From positions 62,001 through 126,000 of the forward strand of contig JAEZKZ010000117.1 of the NCBI GenBank assembly GCA_023415305.1: a stretch of 64,000 nucleotides of DNA, written 5' to 3'. Shown piece after piece: positions 9,101-18,199 of the stretch. The DNA comes from Bacillota bacterium (GTDB lineage: Bacteria; Bacillota; Clostridia; Acetivibrionales; DSM-1351). Both the position numbers and the translations under genes were made by a program. Within the stretch, counting starts at the first letter, position 1; every line of letters begins with the position of its first letter. The notes under the pieces are model-generated. The model was not told the DNA's origin. It ran no database searches and was given only the letters and a program-made list of their open reading frames with translations.

Positions 9101-9544
9101 TTCGCTCATAGATGCAATGGGATAGGTAGTCCATGTCTGGGAAGTCATAGCATTAACATAAGTACTGTAAGTTTGGTTTGCTGCAGTAAACATTACATCT
9201 TTAAGAGGATATTTTTTGGAACCTGATATGGTTATATGCTCTAAAATATGGTTAACCCCGGTGTCATCTATGGCCGGAGTTTTAAATGTGATATCAAAGG
9301 ATCTGTCTATATCCTTACTCTGTACAAACAGCAGTTCTGCACCGGTTTTCTCGTGCTCGAACAAAACTGTTTTGGAATTTATCAATTCCATGTTACCTAT
9401 TTCCTTTGTCTTAAACCCAGAAATTACTGTTCCAACCTCTGGAAGTGCTTTAAGCTGTGTGTCGTTGCTATTGGCGGCTACTGATGCAGGTATAAAGCTG
9501 AGCATCATACACAATACCAACATAAATGAAACAATCCTTTTCAT
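6143..9544 (-). CDS. Secreted M16C (presequence protease/insulinase-like) metallopeptidase with C-terminal S-layer homology domains
   Basis: Zinc peptidase that should degrade peptides at the cell surface. An N-terminal signal peptide (about residues 1-24, cleavage near SVAA-NS) precedes the first M16 domain, whose inverted zinc motif HILEH sits at 99-103 with the third ligand Glu199 in VVYNEMKAG. The second, non-catalytic half carries the substrate-binding FGYGAYGG around residue 865. Total length up to about 1000 matches the M16C family; the extra about 120 C-terminal residues look like two S-layer homology repeats (TRAQLFEIILAGL ... REELAAIIVKVM ... RWAKDVIKAVVYSGVM), which would bind cell-wall polymers. 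The gene is monocistronic and divergent from the oxidoreductase. Most M16C homologues I know of in Firmicutes lack a signal and SLH repeats. Confidence 0.9.
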   Translation of the reverse strand: MKRIVSFMLVLCMMLSFIPASVAANSNDTQLKALPEVGTVISGFKTKEIGNMELINSKTVLFEHEKTGAELLFVQSKDIDRSFDITFKTPAIDDTGVNHILEHITISGSKKYPLKDVMFTAANQTYSTYVNAMTSQTWTTYPIASMSEAQLMKLADLYLDCVYNPLVYSDKNIFAREAWRYELADEKAPLTVTGVVYNEMKAGNINEAAMRNVLKTLYPNSAQSYSSVGDPDVMTELTYDQLINYHKTYYHPSNSLMVLYGNVDYEKFLKHINDEYLSKYDKKDIKIDTGKVAPAKEKVEKTYQFPVSAKSNTKSASEIDYAFVLNDITDEEITGLELVCAYLNQPASPLQKAFNESKIGGSLYAQVINISTQPILSFTAINADENRKEDFRKLIDSTIGDILKKGIDKAAIDAIVSATMLSNANITESRNLGVGLSVAISQKWVISGETDYISVYYKTLKGLAANLKDNYLENLTAKYVLKNNHGALVTTVPQAGLAEKKEQELKKKLADIKASMSKEEIAKTVADTKTYSLWNSRTDDEKVIESLKGVSITDLPEEVKKYKVNEAKLSDGIRILSSEANVGETALSTIYLDTSSVPVEKLHYLKLFSSILGGLETKNYNHQQLNTQVMRYLSGASFGITTIGKKDKSFTPYMAISWIGLIGEYDKQLDLVKELLLNTNFDNKTELLNIVKTQKSNFKASVTNEPLGVLMDRSTAHFSDSSNYNTYIFGLDYYNFLVKLEKNLEERPEEVIGELKSIKEMVVNKTNMIATFAGNKNNISKFEAAINSVIDALPAKNIVKQDYSKLPKPLVKEAIVMDTSVQYNMVSATYEEMGATFSGKYLPISLIIEDNYILPKIRFGYGAYGGMVNFGASGLIITSYRDPNIKETYDVYNGLADYVKNANLTQKDLERYILKTYSQYTYPSGELSGASNAIVNYLSGKTDEEKLQLLHEIKSLTVEDVKASAKLFENLMKKGTYSTVGDSRKVNENKELFENNILTFDVGTASNETITRAQLFEIILAGLPNALDTAKQMGLLTADSMGNYRENEKLKREELAAIIVKVMQLNGKELTGKEVDISDLDKAGRWAKDVIKAVVYSGVMKLDDKGNFNPKGEITSAEVQAIVVELQAKLTAK

Positions 9545-9818
9545 TACCGTATTAATCTCCTTTTCTACTAATATGTTTTAATACTTTAACATTTTAGTAT
9601 ACGAAATAAGCTGCAGATTGTCTTACTGATTTGGAGAATTATAGTTATGTATATTCAACATACCTCTGTTATCTGATAATCATCGAATTAAACCCAATAA
9701 TAATATTTTTTAACCGACATGGGAAATCTAAATAAAGTAAGTTTAATTCCGAAAAAGATCAGAGAGTATTACTTATCAATATGAAAATTGCAATATAAAA
9801 AGATAGGAGATTAAGTTT

Positions 9819-11348
9819 ATGCAAAACCTTATAGATAGTACTTTTTTGAAACCGGTTGAATCCTTCTGGATTGCAACTACTCCGTCAACAGACTATCCTT
9901 CCTTACAAGAGAATATAAAAACAGACATACTTATTGTAGGCGGAGGAATAACCGGCTTAACAAACGCGTATATGTTGCAAAAGGAGGGCTTTGATGTAGT
10001 TGTAATTGATTCCTTCAGGATAGCTATGTCTACTTCGGGGCACACAACAGCTAAAATAACTTCACTTCACGATTTAAAGTATACAACCCTTAAAAAGAAA
10101 ATCGGAAGCGATGGAGCAAAAAAATATGGTGAAATAAATCAAAACGCTATTTCACTGATCGAGAATATAATAAGTGAAAACAAAATCAACTGTGACTTTA
10201 GTCATCAGGCCAACTATGTCTATACCCAGGACGATTTGTATATAGAAAAACTGGAGAATGAAGTAGCAACAGCACGTGAACTAGGACTGCCTGCCGAGTT
10301 TGCTACCAATCTTGATCTTCCATATGAGGTTAAGGGCTCAGTACGTTTTGACAGGCAGGCACAATTCCACCCAAGAAAATATTTGCTTGCCTTGGCTGAT
10401 ATCTTTGTTAAAAATGGAGGGCACATATTCGAAAATACCACCGCTATAGACATTCATGAGGATAGAGAATGCAGAACCTCAACCAGGGACGGATTCAGTA
10501 TTATATCAAGCAAGGTCATTATTGCCAGTCATTTTCCCTTTTACGACGGGGGAGGCTTTTTCTCCACAAGAATGTTCGCAGAACGCTCTTACGCCCTTGC
10601 CGTTATAGCTGACATAAAACTGTCGGGGGGAATGTATATATCATATGAAGAACCTACAAGGTCGGTGAGAACTCAGCCTTTGGAGGATGGCGGGCAAATT
10701 CTTATATTAGGCGGCGAACATCATAAAACTGGGGAGGATGAAAATGAAAGAGAACACTATAAAAATCTGATAAAGTGGGCAGATGATACCTTTCATGCAT
10801 TTGAAATTCCTTATCGCTGGTCAACCCAGGATTACACAGCCATGAATGAAATACCTATAATAGGGCACTTAACCTCCCGAAAATTGAATATTTTTATTGC
10901 CGCAGCTTATCAAAAATGGGGCATGACCACCAGTACCGTTTCGGCAATGATAATTAAGGATATTCTTACAAAGGGTAAAAGTGAGGCTGAGGATATCTTT
11001 TCACCCTCGAAATTTGCCCCCATCAGTTCTGCTAAAAACTTTATCAAAGAAAATGCTGATGTTGCTGAGAGTCTGATAGAGGGTAAGCTGATGAAGTTAC
11101 CCGAGGACATCTCTCTGGACCCGGGAAAAGGTAAGGCATTAATGTTTAATGGTAAGAGGGCCGGGGCTTATAAAGATATGGACGGAAACCTCTATATAGT
11201 TGATACTACTTGTAAGCATCTTGGCTGTGAGGTTCACTGGAATTCTGCAGAAAACACCTGGGACTGTCCCTGTCACGCTTCACGCTACAATTATGATGGA
11301 ACAGTTATTGACGGCCCTGCCTTAAAGCCCCTGGACAGGCTATTTTGA
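9819..11348 (+). CDS. FAD-dependent oxidoreductase with C-terminal Rieske [2Fe-2S] domain (YhfW-like)
   Basis: A DAO-type flavoprotein fused to a Rieske domain. The N-terminal dinucleotide fold reads ILIVGGGITGLTNAY at about residues 35-49, and the FAD-binding oxidoreductase domain runs to about residue 390 (the segment MNEIPIIGHL is typical). The last 80 residues hold Rieske ligands Cys465-x-His467 and Cys483-x-x-His486. The length of 509 equals my recollection of Bacillus subtilis YhfW, whose substrate is unknown; amine or amino-acid oxidation with electron transfer through the Rieske centre is the family expectation. A GGAG ribosome site precedes the ATG. It is followed, on the other strand, by a convergent membrane protein gene only 6 nt away. 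Confidence 0.9.
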   Translation: MQNLIDSTFLKPVESFWIATTPSTDYPSLQENIKTDILIVGGGITGLTNAYMLQKEGFDVVVIDSFRIAMSTSGHTTAKITSLHDLKYTTLKKKIGSDGAKKYGEINQNAISLIENIISENKINCDFSHQANYVYTQDDLYIEKLENEVATARELGLPAEFATNLDLPYEVKGSVRFDRQAQFHPRKYLLALADIFVKNGGHIFENTTAIDIHEDRECRTSTRDGFSIISSKVIIASHFPFYDGGGFFSTRMFAERSYALAVIADIKLSGGMYISYEEPTRSVRTQPLEDGGQILILGGEHHKTGEDENEREHYKNLIKWADDTFHAFEIPYRWSTQDYTAMNEIPIIGHLTSRKLNIFIAAAYQKWGMTTSTVSAMIIKDILTKGKSEAEDIFSPSKFAPISSAKNFIKENADVAESLIEGKLMKLPEDISLDPGKGKALMFNGKRAGAYKDMDGNLYIVDTTCKHLGCEVHWNSAENTWDCPCHASRYNYDGTVIDGPALKPLDRLF

Positions 11349-11354
11349 TAACTC

Positions 11355-12167
11355 TTACTTTATTAAGGAGGTTTCCTTTTTTTCTTTGGCAGGCATTGCT
11401 TCAGAGACTTTGTATGTAGTAGTCGTTTTATTTATATTAGCAAGCTTGATCACTATAAAGGGAAGATAAAGAATCAACCAAAGCACGCAGCCCAGTATAA
11501 ATGTCAATACAAGATACCAAGGCCTCCCTACTAGCTTCTCAAAGCTCTCCATTGGAGAACCTGCTGCCGGATATCGTAAGAAAAAGTAATTACCGCCGGT
11601 AATAATGTTAATAGGTGTGATAATCAAGGCAAAGCAAATCAGCATTGCAATAACCTTCGGAAGCTTTCTGATATCCGGCCTGAAGCCCATGCAGAAAACC
11701 ATAATGAGAGGTATCAGGCATATGATGCCATGTACAAGCATTGTCTGAATATAAATGAAAGACATGGATGGATAATAAAAAACATCAGGTGTCAGAAGTG
11801 TCATGAATGCCGGAGCCAGCCCAATTGCATAGGAGTACTCCTGAAGAAGCTTATTTCTTGTAAAGGCCATCAAAGGCAATAGTATTGACATGAGGCTGCA
11901 TAAATGCAACGGGAGCGTATATCCCCAGGAAAACTCCCCCACACTTTTATACCAAACCATTTGAGCCAACTCCAAAAAGGGAAGTATTATAGAAATAACT
12001 CGCAGGGCCTTCCATTTCACTTCAATACTTTTATCTTTCAGAATCAGAATTATTATTAACCATAAACAAATAACCATTCCAAGAGTCAATAAATGTTGAC
12101 CCGAAAAAAGTTCATTCTTATACTCTTTTGGAATTTGATCTATGTATGAAAAAAAATACTTGAACAT
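11355..12167 (-). CDS. YwaF/TIGR02206-family integral membrane protein
   Basis: Conserved membrane protein of unknown function, 270 residues with about seven hydrophobic segments. The stretch YTLPLHLCSLMSILLPLMAF around 103-122 with its LPLHLC motif is characteristic of the TIGR02206 (YwaF) family, as is the following VHG. The start has AGGGG just ahead of ATG. It overlaps nothing and is convergent with the FAD/Rieske gene. No functional inference beyond membrane location is justified. Confidence 0.8.
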   Translation of the reverse strand: MFKYFFSYIDQIPKEYKNELFSGQHLLTLGMVICLWLIIILILKDKSIEVKWKALRVISIILPFLELAQMVWYKSVGEFSWGYTLPLHLCSLMSILLPLMAFTRNKLLQEYSYAIGLAPAFMTLLTPDVFYYPSMSFIYIQTMLVHGIICLIPLIMVFCMGFRPDIRKLPKVIAMLICFALIITPINIITGGNYFFLRYPAAGSPMESFEKLVGRPWYLVLTFILGCVLWLILYLPFIVIKLANINKTTTTYKVSEAMPAKEKKETSLIK

Positions 12168-12254
12168 AACCCCTATTCCTCTTGATAATATGTTGTCCCC
12201 TGATGATATATATTCTATATTTTTACTAATTATTAATAAAGTAATTTATCTTAA

Positions 12255-12284
12255 TTGACACTATATACAATATTGAATTAATAT
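12255..12284 (+). promoter_or_regulatory. Sigma-A-type promoter of trpB2
   Basis: TTGACA at 12255-12260, 18-nt spacer, TAATAT at 12279-12284; 38 nt before the trpB2 start codon. Confidence 0.5.
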
Positions 12285-12322
12285 ATATATATCTTAAAAA
12301 AATAAGCTTAGGAGAGATTAGA

Positions 12323-13681
12323 ATGATTAGACGAGACGAGGTAAATAAGGTTATTCTGCCTGAAAGTGAAATTCCCAGGCAATGGTATAATATCGTAGCA
12401 GATATGCCAAACAAACCGGCACCCTATCACAACCCTGCCACACTTAAATTAATTGAACCAGATGATATGAAAGCAATTTTTCCTGACGAGATAATTAAAC
12501 AGGAAATGACGAGCGACCGCTATGTTGACATTCCGAACCAGGTCAGGGAAATGTATAAACAATTCAGACCCAGCCCGCTCTACAGGGCAAAAGGACTTGA
12601 AAAGCAATTGGGGACAACAGCACGTATATATTACAAATACGAAGGAACCAATGCAACGGGTAGCCACAAGCTTAACTCAGCTATTCCACAAGCATATTAC
12701 AATAAAATTGCTGGAATTAAAAGGCTGGCCACTGAAACAGGAGCTGGACAATGGGGAAGCGCTTTAAGCCTCGCTACAAGCCAGTTCGGTCTTGAGTGTT
12801 CCGTATATATGGTAAATGTAAGCTATATGCAGAAACCCTATAGGCGTTCTTTTATGAAAACCTTCGGAGCAAGTGTGGTCGCCAGTCCCAGTGACAGGAC
12901 CCACTGTGGAAGAAGTGTTCTGGAGAAAGATCCGAACTGTTCGGGCAGTCTTGGAATAGCAATAAGTGAGGCTGTAGAAGATGCAGCAACCCATGCTGAC
13001 ACAAACTACGCACTTGGAAGCGTTTTAAATCACGTGTGCCTCCATCAGACCATTATAGGTATCGAAGCTAAGAAGCAGTTGGAGATGCTGGATGAATATC
13101 CTGATGTCATTTTTGCCTGCTGTGGCGGCGGAAGTAATTTCTCTGGAATTACCTTCCCATTTTTACAGGATAAATTCAATGGGAAAAAGCTTAGAGCGGT
13201 GGCAGTTGAACCCTCTGCCTGCCCTACCCTGACAAAGGGAGTTTTTGCATATGACTATGGCGATACAGTAAAGGTTGCCCCCATTACTAAAATGTACACT
13301 CTGGGCCATGACTTCATACCTGCAGGAATTCACGCAGGAGGTCTCAGGTATCATGGAGATTCAGCAATAGTAAGTCAGCTGTATCATGATGGCATTATTG
13401 AGGCAAAAGCATACGGTCAGAAGTCTGTCTTTGAGGCAGCTATTACTTTTGCGAGAACAGAAGGGATAGTACCTGCTCCCGAATCTGCACACGCTATACG
13501 CGCAGCAATAGATGAGGCTCTGTTGGCGAAGGAAGCCGGTGAAGAAAAAGTTATCCTTTTCTGTCTAAGCGGTCATGGTTATTTTGATTTTGCCGCGTAT
13601 GAAAATTACTTTGAAGGCAATCTGGACGATATTGACTACGCCCCTGAAGGCAGTCTTAAAAATTTACCGGATATAAAATAA
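12323..13681 (+). CDS. trpB2: Tryptophan synthase beta-like PLP enzyme (TrpB2)
   Basis: Fold-type II PLP enzyme condensing indole with serine (TrpB2 class) or a related beta-replacement. PLP lysine is Lys116 in GSHKLNSA; ETGAGQWG near 137 contains the catalytic Glu region; the phosphate-binding glycine loop CCGGGSNFSG lies near 256. At 452 residues with an N-terminal extension it fits the TrpB2 (TIGR01415) branch rather than TrpB1. There is no trpA or other trp gene beside it, which is usual for TrpB2 and suggests salvage of free indole. Ribosome site GGAG 8 nt before ATG. Confidence 0.9.
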   Translation: MIRRDEVNKVILPESEIPRQWYNIVADMPNKPAPYHNPATLKLIEPDDMKAIFPDEIIKQEMTSDRYVDIPNQVREMYKQFRPSPLYRAKGLEKQLGTTARIYYKYEGTNATGSHKLNSAIPQAYYNKIAGIKRLATETGAGQWGSALSLATSQFGLECSVYMVNVSYMQKPYRRSFMKTFGASVVASPSDRTHCGRSVLEKDPNCSGSLGIAISEAVEDAATHADTNYALGSVLNHVCLHQTIIGIEAKKQLEMLDEYPDVIFACCGGGSNFSGITFPFLQDKFNGKKLRAVAVEPSACPTLTKGVFAYDYGDTVKVAPITKMYTLGHDFIPAGIHAGGLRYHGDSAIVSQLYHDGIIEAKAYGQKSVFEAAITFARTEGIVPAPESAHAIRAAIDEALLAKEAGEEKVILFCLSGHGYFDFAAYENYFEGNLDDIDYAPEGSLKNLPDIK

Positions 13682-13980
13682 AATAATTTGGACGCATGGT
13701 AGAAAAGAAGAAAGGAAGAGCTGCAATCAGCTTTTCCTTTTTTCTTTTCGTGTGCAACAAATTATTTTATACGGAAGCACTATAGCATACCTTTTCCAAC
13801 TCATTTGATTTTTCATAAAGTATGAGCAATATTTGAGGCATTTTCCGCAAGAGCAGACAAGAAAAAATTTATAAAATTAAATAAAATAATATAAGATGAT
13901 AGATTTCTTATTGTAGATATTTATTTATAGATCAGGACAATTTTTTATATACAAAATACTAAGAATCAAGGATACATACT
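13682..13980. other. Intergenic region after trpB2
   Basis: 299 nt holding the trpB2 terminator and the AT-rich promoter region of the MFS gene. Apart from the hairpin at 13711-13748 I see no further structure. Confidence 0.5.
13711..13748 (+). terminator. Terminator of trpB2
   Basis: AAAGGAAGAGCTG and CAGCTTTTCCTTT form a stem around the loop CAAT, followed by TTTTTC and TTTT. Confidence 0.75.
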
Positions 13981-15315
13981 ATGAAAACATCGCAAAATTT
14001 TACTCAACAAGAAATGAAAAGAAGTTTATTTCTAATAACCGCGGCGGTTATATTCGGAAAGTTTTTCTATGTCACCATAACAGGGGCTCCTTTTACGGGT
14101 TTTTTGCGGGCTCTTGGAGCAAGTGACCTAATATACAGCTTAATTGCTGCTACTCCTTTTCTTGGAGGTATTTTTCAGATATTCGCTTCATATGTACTTG
14201 AGAAAACCGGTAAAAGGAAACTTATTTTTCTTATTTCTGCTTACATACACAGACTTATTTGGATTCCAATAGTCTTAATACCTCTATTTTTATCACAGCA
14301 AAGTAAAGGTACGGCATTAACCCTGATAACAATACTCTTAACCATTTATTCAGTAGCAAACTCCATTATTGTGATAAGTTATTCCTCCTGGATGGGTGAT
14401 ATTGTACCTGAAAATGTAAAGGGAAGCTTTTTTGGAAAGCGTATGGCTATTTCGGCTATTACGGGTATTATTGCCGGGGTTGTATCGGGAAAGTATCTGG
14501 ATAATGTTACTTCTCTTTTTAGCTTTGCGGTTGTATTTATCTGTGCATCCTTATTTGGTGCAATGGATGCCAGTTGTTTTCTTGGGGTCAAAGATCCGCC
14601 TCTTGCTCCTCCTGAAAAAAATGCATCCTTTATTTCTATGCTTTCAGAACCTTTTAAGGATAAAAACTATTTGAAATTGATTATTTTTATTTCCTGCTGG
14701 AATTTCGGATTTAATTTTTCCCAACCCTTCTTGAATATTTACATGATAGAAGAGTTGAAAATCGGTTATTTTACAATATCCATCCTAACGCAAATGGTTT
14801 CGGGCATAACAACGGTTTTGTTTATAAATCAGATCGGGAAATTATCCGACAGATTCGGAATGAAACCCATAATCCGCCTGTGCTGTTCCTTTGTATGTAT
14901 TTTCCCCCTGCTTTGGTGTTTGGCTACAAGCTCCAGATATTTATTAGTCATGTCGGTTTGCTTCCTACTATCAGGGCTATTTCAGCAGGGAGTTCAGCTT
15001 TTGACTACAAACTTTTCCATATGGCTGGCACCCGAAAAAAACAGGTCAATGTTCCTTGCTAATTTTGCATTAATAACAACACTCTCAAGCGGAATAGCGT
15101 ATATATGCGCAGGAGCATTTATGGAATCCTCCAAGTCGTTTATAATAAAAGCTAATGAAGTACTTTTTGGACGACAGGTTTTAACTAATTTTCACGTTTT
15201 GTTTATAATATCATCAGTACTTATGATATTATCAATAATAGTTGTGTTGCCAATGGTATATGATAAGGACGAAAAAAAATTCCATCTCCTAACAAGACGG
15301 AATCATCAGGCTTAA
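13981..15315 (+). CDS. MFS transporter
   Basis: Major facilitator with twelve predicted membrane segments in 444 residues. The loop after helix 2 has LEKTGKRKLIF, and the equivalent loop of the second half IGKLSDRFGMKP is the classic MFS motif A (GxLsDRfG). Substrate unknown; there is no neighbouring pathway gene to suggest one. Start ATG with AAGGA 8 nt upstream. Confidence 0.85.
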   Translation: MKTSQNFTQQEMKRSLFLITAAVIFGKFFYVTITGAPFTGFLRALGASDLIYSLIAATPFLGGIFQIFASYVLEKTGKRKLIFLISAYIHRLIWIPIVLIPLFLSQQSKGTALTLITILLTIYSVANSIIVISYSSWMGDIVPENVKGSFFGKRMAISAITGIIAGVVSGKYLDNVTSLFSFAVVFICASLFGAMDASCFLGVKDPPLAPPEKNASFISMLSEPFKDKNYLKLIIFISCWNFGFNFSQPFLNIYMIEELKIGYFTISILTQMVSGITTVLFINQIGKLSDRFGMKPIIRLCCSFVCIFPLLWCLATSSRYLLVMSVCFLLSGLFQQGVQLLTTNFSIWLAPEKNRSMFLANFALITTLSSGIAYICAGAFMESSKSFIIKANEVLFGRQVLTNFHVLFIISSVLMILSIIVVLPMVYDKDEKKFHLLTRRNHQA

Positions 15316-15319
15316 TTAT

Positions 15320-16093
15320 TTATCTGTCTAAAATCAAGGATTTAAATACGGCCAGATATTCCCTGAGAAAAACATTCGGGTATATCCACCAGGGAGTGCC
15401 AGAGCTTATACCATAAGCATCTAATCCTACCCTTTTGGCCAATAGCTTGGATCTGAACATATGGAAATCGTTAGTTATAATCATTACCTTTTCTGGTACT
15501 CTTCCAAAGCTTTGAAAATACAGCCTTTTTGAAAAAACCATGTTTTCATAAGTGCTGGTTGATTTCTCCTCTTTAATTATCAGCTGTTCAGGAACTCCGT
15601 GTCTTACAAGATACCTTTTCATGCCCTCTGCCTCGGTAATTGTCTCACCTTTCCCCTGACCACCGGATACTATAATCTTTGTTCCGGGGTTTTCAGCTAT
15701 ATAGTCCAAGGTATAATTCAACCGCTCTTGCAATACAAGCGTGGGAGTCTCACCATTCAGACCGGCTCCAAGAACAATAACACAGTCAACTTTTTTATCC
15801 TTCTCTGAAATGGCTGAAGAAACCAATATTACCGATACTATAATAAAAGAGACAAGCCATACAGCAAATGCAATTAAAATAAATTTGCCTACTTTATCAT
15901 AGAACTTCTTCTTTCCGGCATACACTTTACTGTTAACAAACATCAGACCCAGAATTATTGTTAGGCCCCCCAACCCCGGAAGTAAAATTCCTAAGTCCAT
16001 ACTTCCGCTTCTGCTTCTGATTATTACTGTATCTAAAATAGCTATAACTGCAACTATAAACAAGCTTACCTTTATAAGCTTTTTTTTCCTCAC
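15320..16093 (-). CDS. YdcF/SanA-like DUF218 membrane protein
   Basis: Membrane-anchored protein with three N-terminal hydrophobic segments (about 8-25, 31-50, 68-92) and a DUF218 domain from about 100: VDCVIVLGAGLNG, IVSGGQGKGE and MIITNDFHMFRS are the family motifs. DUF218 proteins are linked to envelope or lipid-carrier metabolism (SanA, YdcF, ElyC), but the reaction is not established. The start is a GTG behind AGGTGGAG. The gene is convergent with the MFS gene. Confidence 0.85.
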   Translation of the reverse strand: MRKKKLIKVSLFIVAVIAILDTVIIRSRSGSMDLGILLPGLGGLTIILGLMFVNSKVYAGKKKFYDKVGKFILIAFAVWLVSFIIVSVILVSSAISEKDKKVDCVIVLGAGLNGETPTLVLQERLNYTLDYIAENPGTKIIVSGGQGKGETITEAEGMKRYLVRHGVPEQLIIKEEKSTSTYENMVFSKRLYFQSFGRVPEKVMIITNDFHMFRSKLLAKRVGLDAYGISSGTPWWIYPNVFLREYLAVFKSLILDR

Positions 16094-16190
16094 AGCTCCA
16101 CCTGCCCCTAAAGAAATAAATTAATATTGGAACAAACTGATATTAAAAGTAACAACTATAAATCTGTAACTTATAAAATCAAAATATAAA

Positions 16191-16832
16191 CTAAAAATTA
16201 ATTGAGTCTCCTTTTCTACCTGATGAAGTAAATTCAAATTTCTTGCCATCGGCAGATTTAGTATACGTTCCATTAAAATTAAAATGGTCTCCTTCAATAT
16301 TAGGTATTCCATCAACGGTAATCTGTAGTTTGTTTATACCTGGGAGGTTTAATACAGTCATTACAAGTGTATTTGTATTCGTGATGCCTCCGGCACTACC
16401 CATGTTAAACTTTGCAGCAACCTCTTTAGGCAAATCTACTGTAATAAAATCGCCGTCTACTACTGCTTTATTTATGCGTAATCCTGTTTTATCAAGTACT
16501 TTATTAATAGCTGCCGCAATATCCTGCTCATACAGCTTTTTGTCAACCTTGATATTAGTTATCTCCTTTGGGTTGTCATAATCCTCTGCATCATAATAAT
16601 ACAGTTTCAATTCAGTTGTTTCCTCTACTTGTACAGGGCTGCTTTCACTTGCCTGTACCCCAGTAGGTGAGGCTTCAGAAGCTGTGTCGGTTGTTGGAAC
16701 AGTTGTGTTGATAGCCGGCTTGTCTTTACCTTGTTCATAGATTTTTGTAGCATAAATAAGCATTCCGATAAGTACAACTATTAATGCAAAAAGTATTACA
16801 GCTAAAGCTTTCAGTTTCTGTCTGTTTGTCAT
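16191..16832 (-). CDS. GerMN-domain sporulation/germination-like protein
   Basis: 213 residues: one N-terminal membrane segment (about 8-27), a low-complexity Thr/Ser/Pro/Glu linker (35-70), then a GerMN domain beginning LKLYYYDAEDYDNP with the family pattern VVDGDFITVDLPKE and NLPGINKLQITVDG. GerM-type domains occur in spore-envelope and germination proteins and stabilise the engulfment-time GerM-SpoIIQ complex in Bacillus; a surface location is inferred. Ribosome site GGAGG. It ends the run of three minus-strand genes (signal peptidase, thioesterase, GerMN) and is separated from the thioesterase by about 30 nt, so cotranscription is likely. Confidence 0.8.
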   Translation of the reverse strand: MTNRQKLKALAVILFALIVVLIGMLIYATKIYEQGKDKPAINTTVPTTDTASEASPTGVQASESSPVQVEETTELKLYYYDAEDYDNPKEITNIKVDKKLYEQDIAAAINKVLDKTGLRINKAVVDGDFITVDLPKEVAAKFNMGSAGGITNTNTLVMTVLNLPGINKLQITVDGIPNIEGDHFNFNGTYTKSADGKKFEFTSSGRKGDSINF

Positions 16833-16865
16833 AAAAAGCCTCCTTTTTATACATCTTTGGTTTAG

Positions 16866-17618
16866 TTATTTTAATGTAATACAAGCCCTAAAGTATGTCT
16901 TCGCTCCGGTCTCATCAACACCTTCCACATATACAATACCTGCTTCCAGCTCTGAAATGTCCTTATTGAGTATTATTGTGTCCCCTGCAAAAGCTTCACT
17001 TAGATAGCTTACCTGAATACTATTTACAGTATACTGACCATGTTTCTCAATTGAAAAACAATCGGCTATATAATCGATATATTTTGAGTTATTGAGATGT
17101 CCGTTTATATCAATATCACTGTAGCCTATAACTTTCTTATAAACCTGTTGGAGCTGTCCGTTTGATTTTATTTTACCCATTCTTTCTTCTATAGCCCTGA
17201 TTGGGTCATAAGTATTAACCCTTCCGGGAAAAAGCTCGGTCTTTCGTATTTCTCTTGTTCGGACATCCATTATAACCCAGCTTGAAATGGCTCTACCAAT
17301 AATTTCGCCACTAATATCCTTAATATAAAAATTCCTCTCAAACTCAAGCTTTTTGGGTTCCAGTGGCCAGGTTTCCAGAAATACCTGTTCATTGAGGCCG
17401 GGGACTCTATCCATCTGAACCAGCATCTTTACAAGGACCCAGGTAACCCCTTTTTCCTGAAGTTCAACGATACCCAACCCAAGATTTTCAGCATGGAGAC
17501 TGGCTATGTCCTGAAAATAATTAAATAATGAACTAAGCTTAACTTTTCTATAATAATCTGCATCTCCATAGTCAATATGGTATGTCTTCTCATATATTGA
17601 ATTTATATCGGTATTCAT
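16866..17618 (-). CDS. Acyl-ACP thioesterase (FatA/B family)
   Basis: Hydrolyses acyl-ACP to release free fatty acids. Two hot-dog domains: first with YGDADYYRKVKLSSLFNYFQDIASLHAE (quoted key residues Asp and the DIAS helix), TWVLVKM and SSWVIMD; second with DIDINGHLNNSKY, containing the catalytic Asn-His pair of the plant/bacterial thioesterase family. The longest frame begins at 17681 inside the signal peptidase gene; the ATG at 17618 has GGAG 6 nt upstream and lies 8 nt after the signal peptidase stop, so it is used here (250 aa). Confidence 0.9.
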   Translation of the reverse strand: MNTDINSIYEKTYHIDYGDADYYRKVKLSSLFNYFQDIASLHAENLGLGIVELQEKGVTWVLVKMLVQMDRVPGLNEQVFLETWPLEPKKLEFERNFYIKDISGEIIGRAISSWVIMDVRTREIRKTELFPGRVNTYDPIRAIEERMGKIKSNGQLQQVYKKVIGYSDIDINGHLNNSKYIDYIADCFSIEKHGQYTVNSIQVSYLSEAFAGDTIILNKDISELEAGIVYVEGVDETGAKTYFRACITLK

Positions 17619-17626
17619 ATTTACTC

Positions 17627-18199
17627 CTAAAATCCCAGCTTCGTTAAATATTTTCCTATAATATGGTCCACAGGAATACATCCGATTACTCTGCTGTCGG
17701 TACTGTTATTTCTGTTGTCCCCCATAACAAATACACTATTTTCAGGCACCTCAATTTTTTCATCCGACTGGTATTCCATAGGCTCTTTAATGTAGGATTC
17801 CTCCAATATTTCTCCGTTTCTTACAACCTTGCCGTCTTTAAACTCAATAATATCTCCCGGTCTTCCTATAACTCGTTTAACCCAGAATACCTGTTCCTGA
17901 TTCCCTGTTATTTTTGTTACTATGAGGTTATATTTAAGAGTATCCTTAACATTGTCAATAAAGCTTCGAGCTCTATCTACACGGCTATCTATAATAATTA
18001 TATCTTCGTAATCAGGTACCCCATGGAATATATTTTGAGTCTTGTTTATTATTATTTTCTCACCATCTTTTAAGCCGTTTTCCATTGAAGGACCTATTAC
18101 ACTTGTGGGCTGAAAAATGAATATTATTATAATTAGTGCGACTATTATTGACACAAGTATGGTTCCAATCCAACTTATCATTTCTTTTATTATCTTCAT
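17627..18199 (-). CDS. lepB: Type I signal peptidase
   Basis: Membrane-bound serine protease that removes signal peptides from secreted proteins. One N-terminal membrane anchor (9-31), then catalytic Ser in VIGPSMENGL (about 37) and the general-base Lys in FWVKRVIGRPGD (about 94); the conserved C-terminal box is VFVMGDNRNNSTDSR. At 190 residues it is the short Gram-positive form. An acyl-ACP thioesterase follows after 8 nt, an unusual but probably transcriptional pairing. Ribosome site GGAG 6 nt before ATG. Confidence 0.95.
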   Translation of the reverse strand: MKIIKEMISWIGTILVSIIVALIIIIFIFQPTSVIGPSMENGLKDGEKIIINKTQNIFHGVPDYEDIIIIDSRVDRARSFIDNVKDTLKYNLIVTKITGNQEQVFWVKRVIGRPGDIIEFKDGKVVRNGEILEESYIKEPMEYQSDEKIEVPENSVFVMGDNRNNSTDSRVIGCIPVDHIIGKYLTKLGF

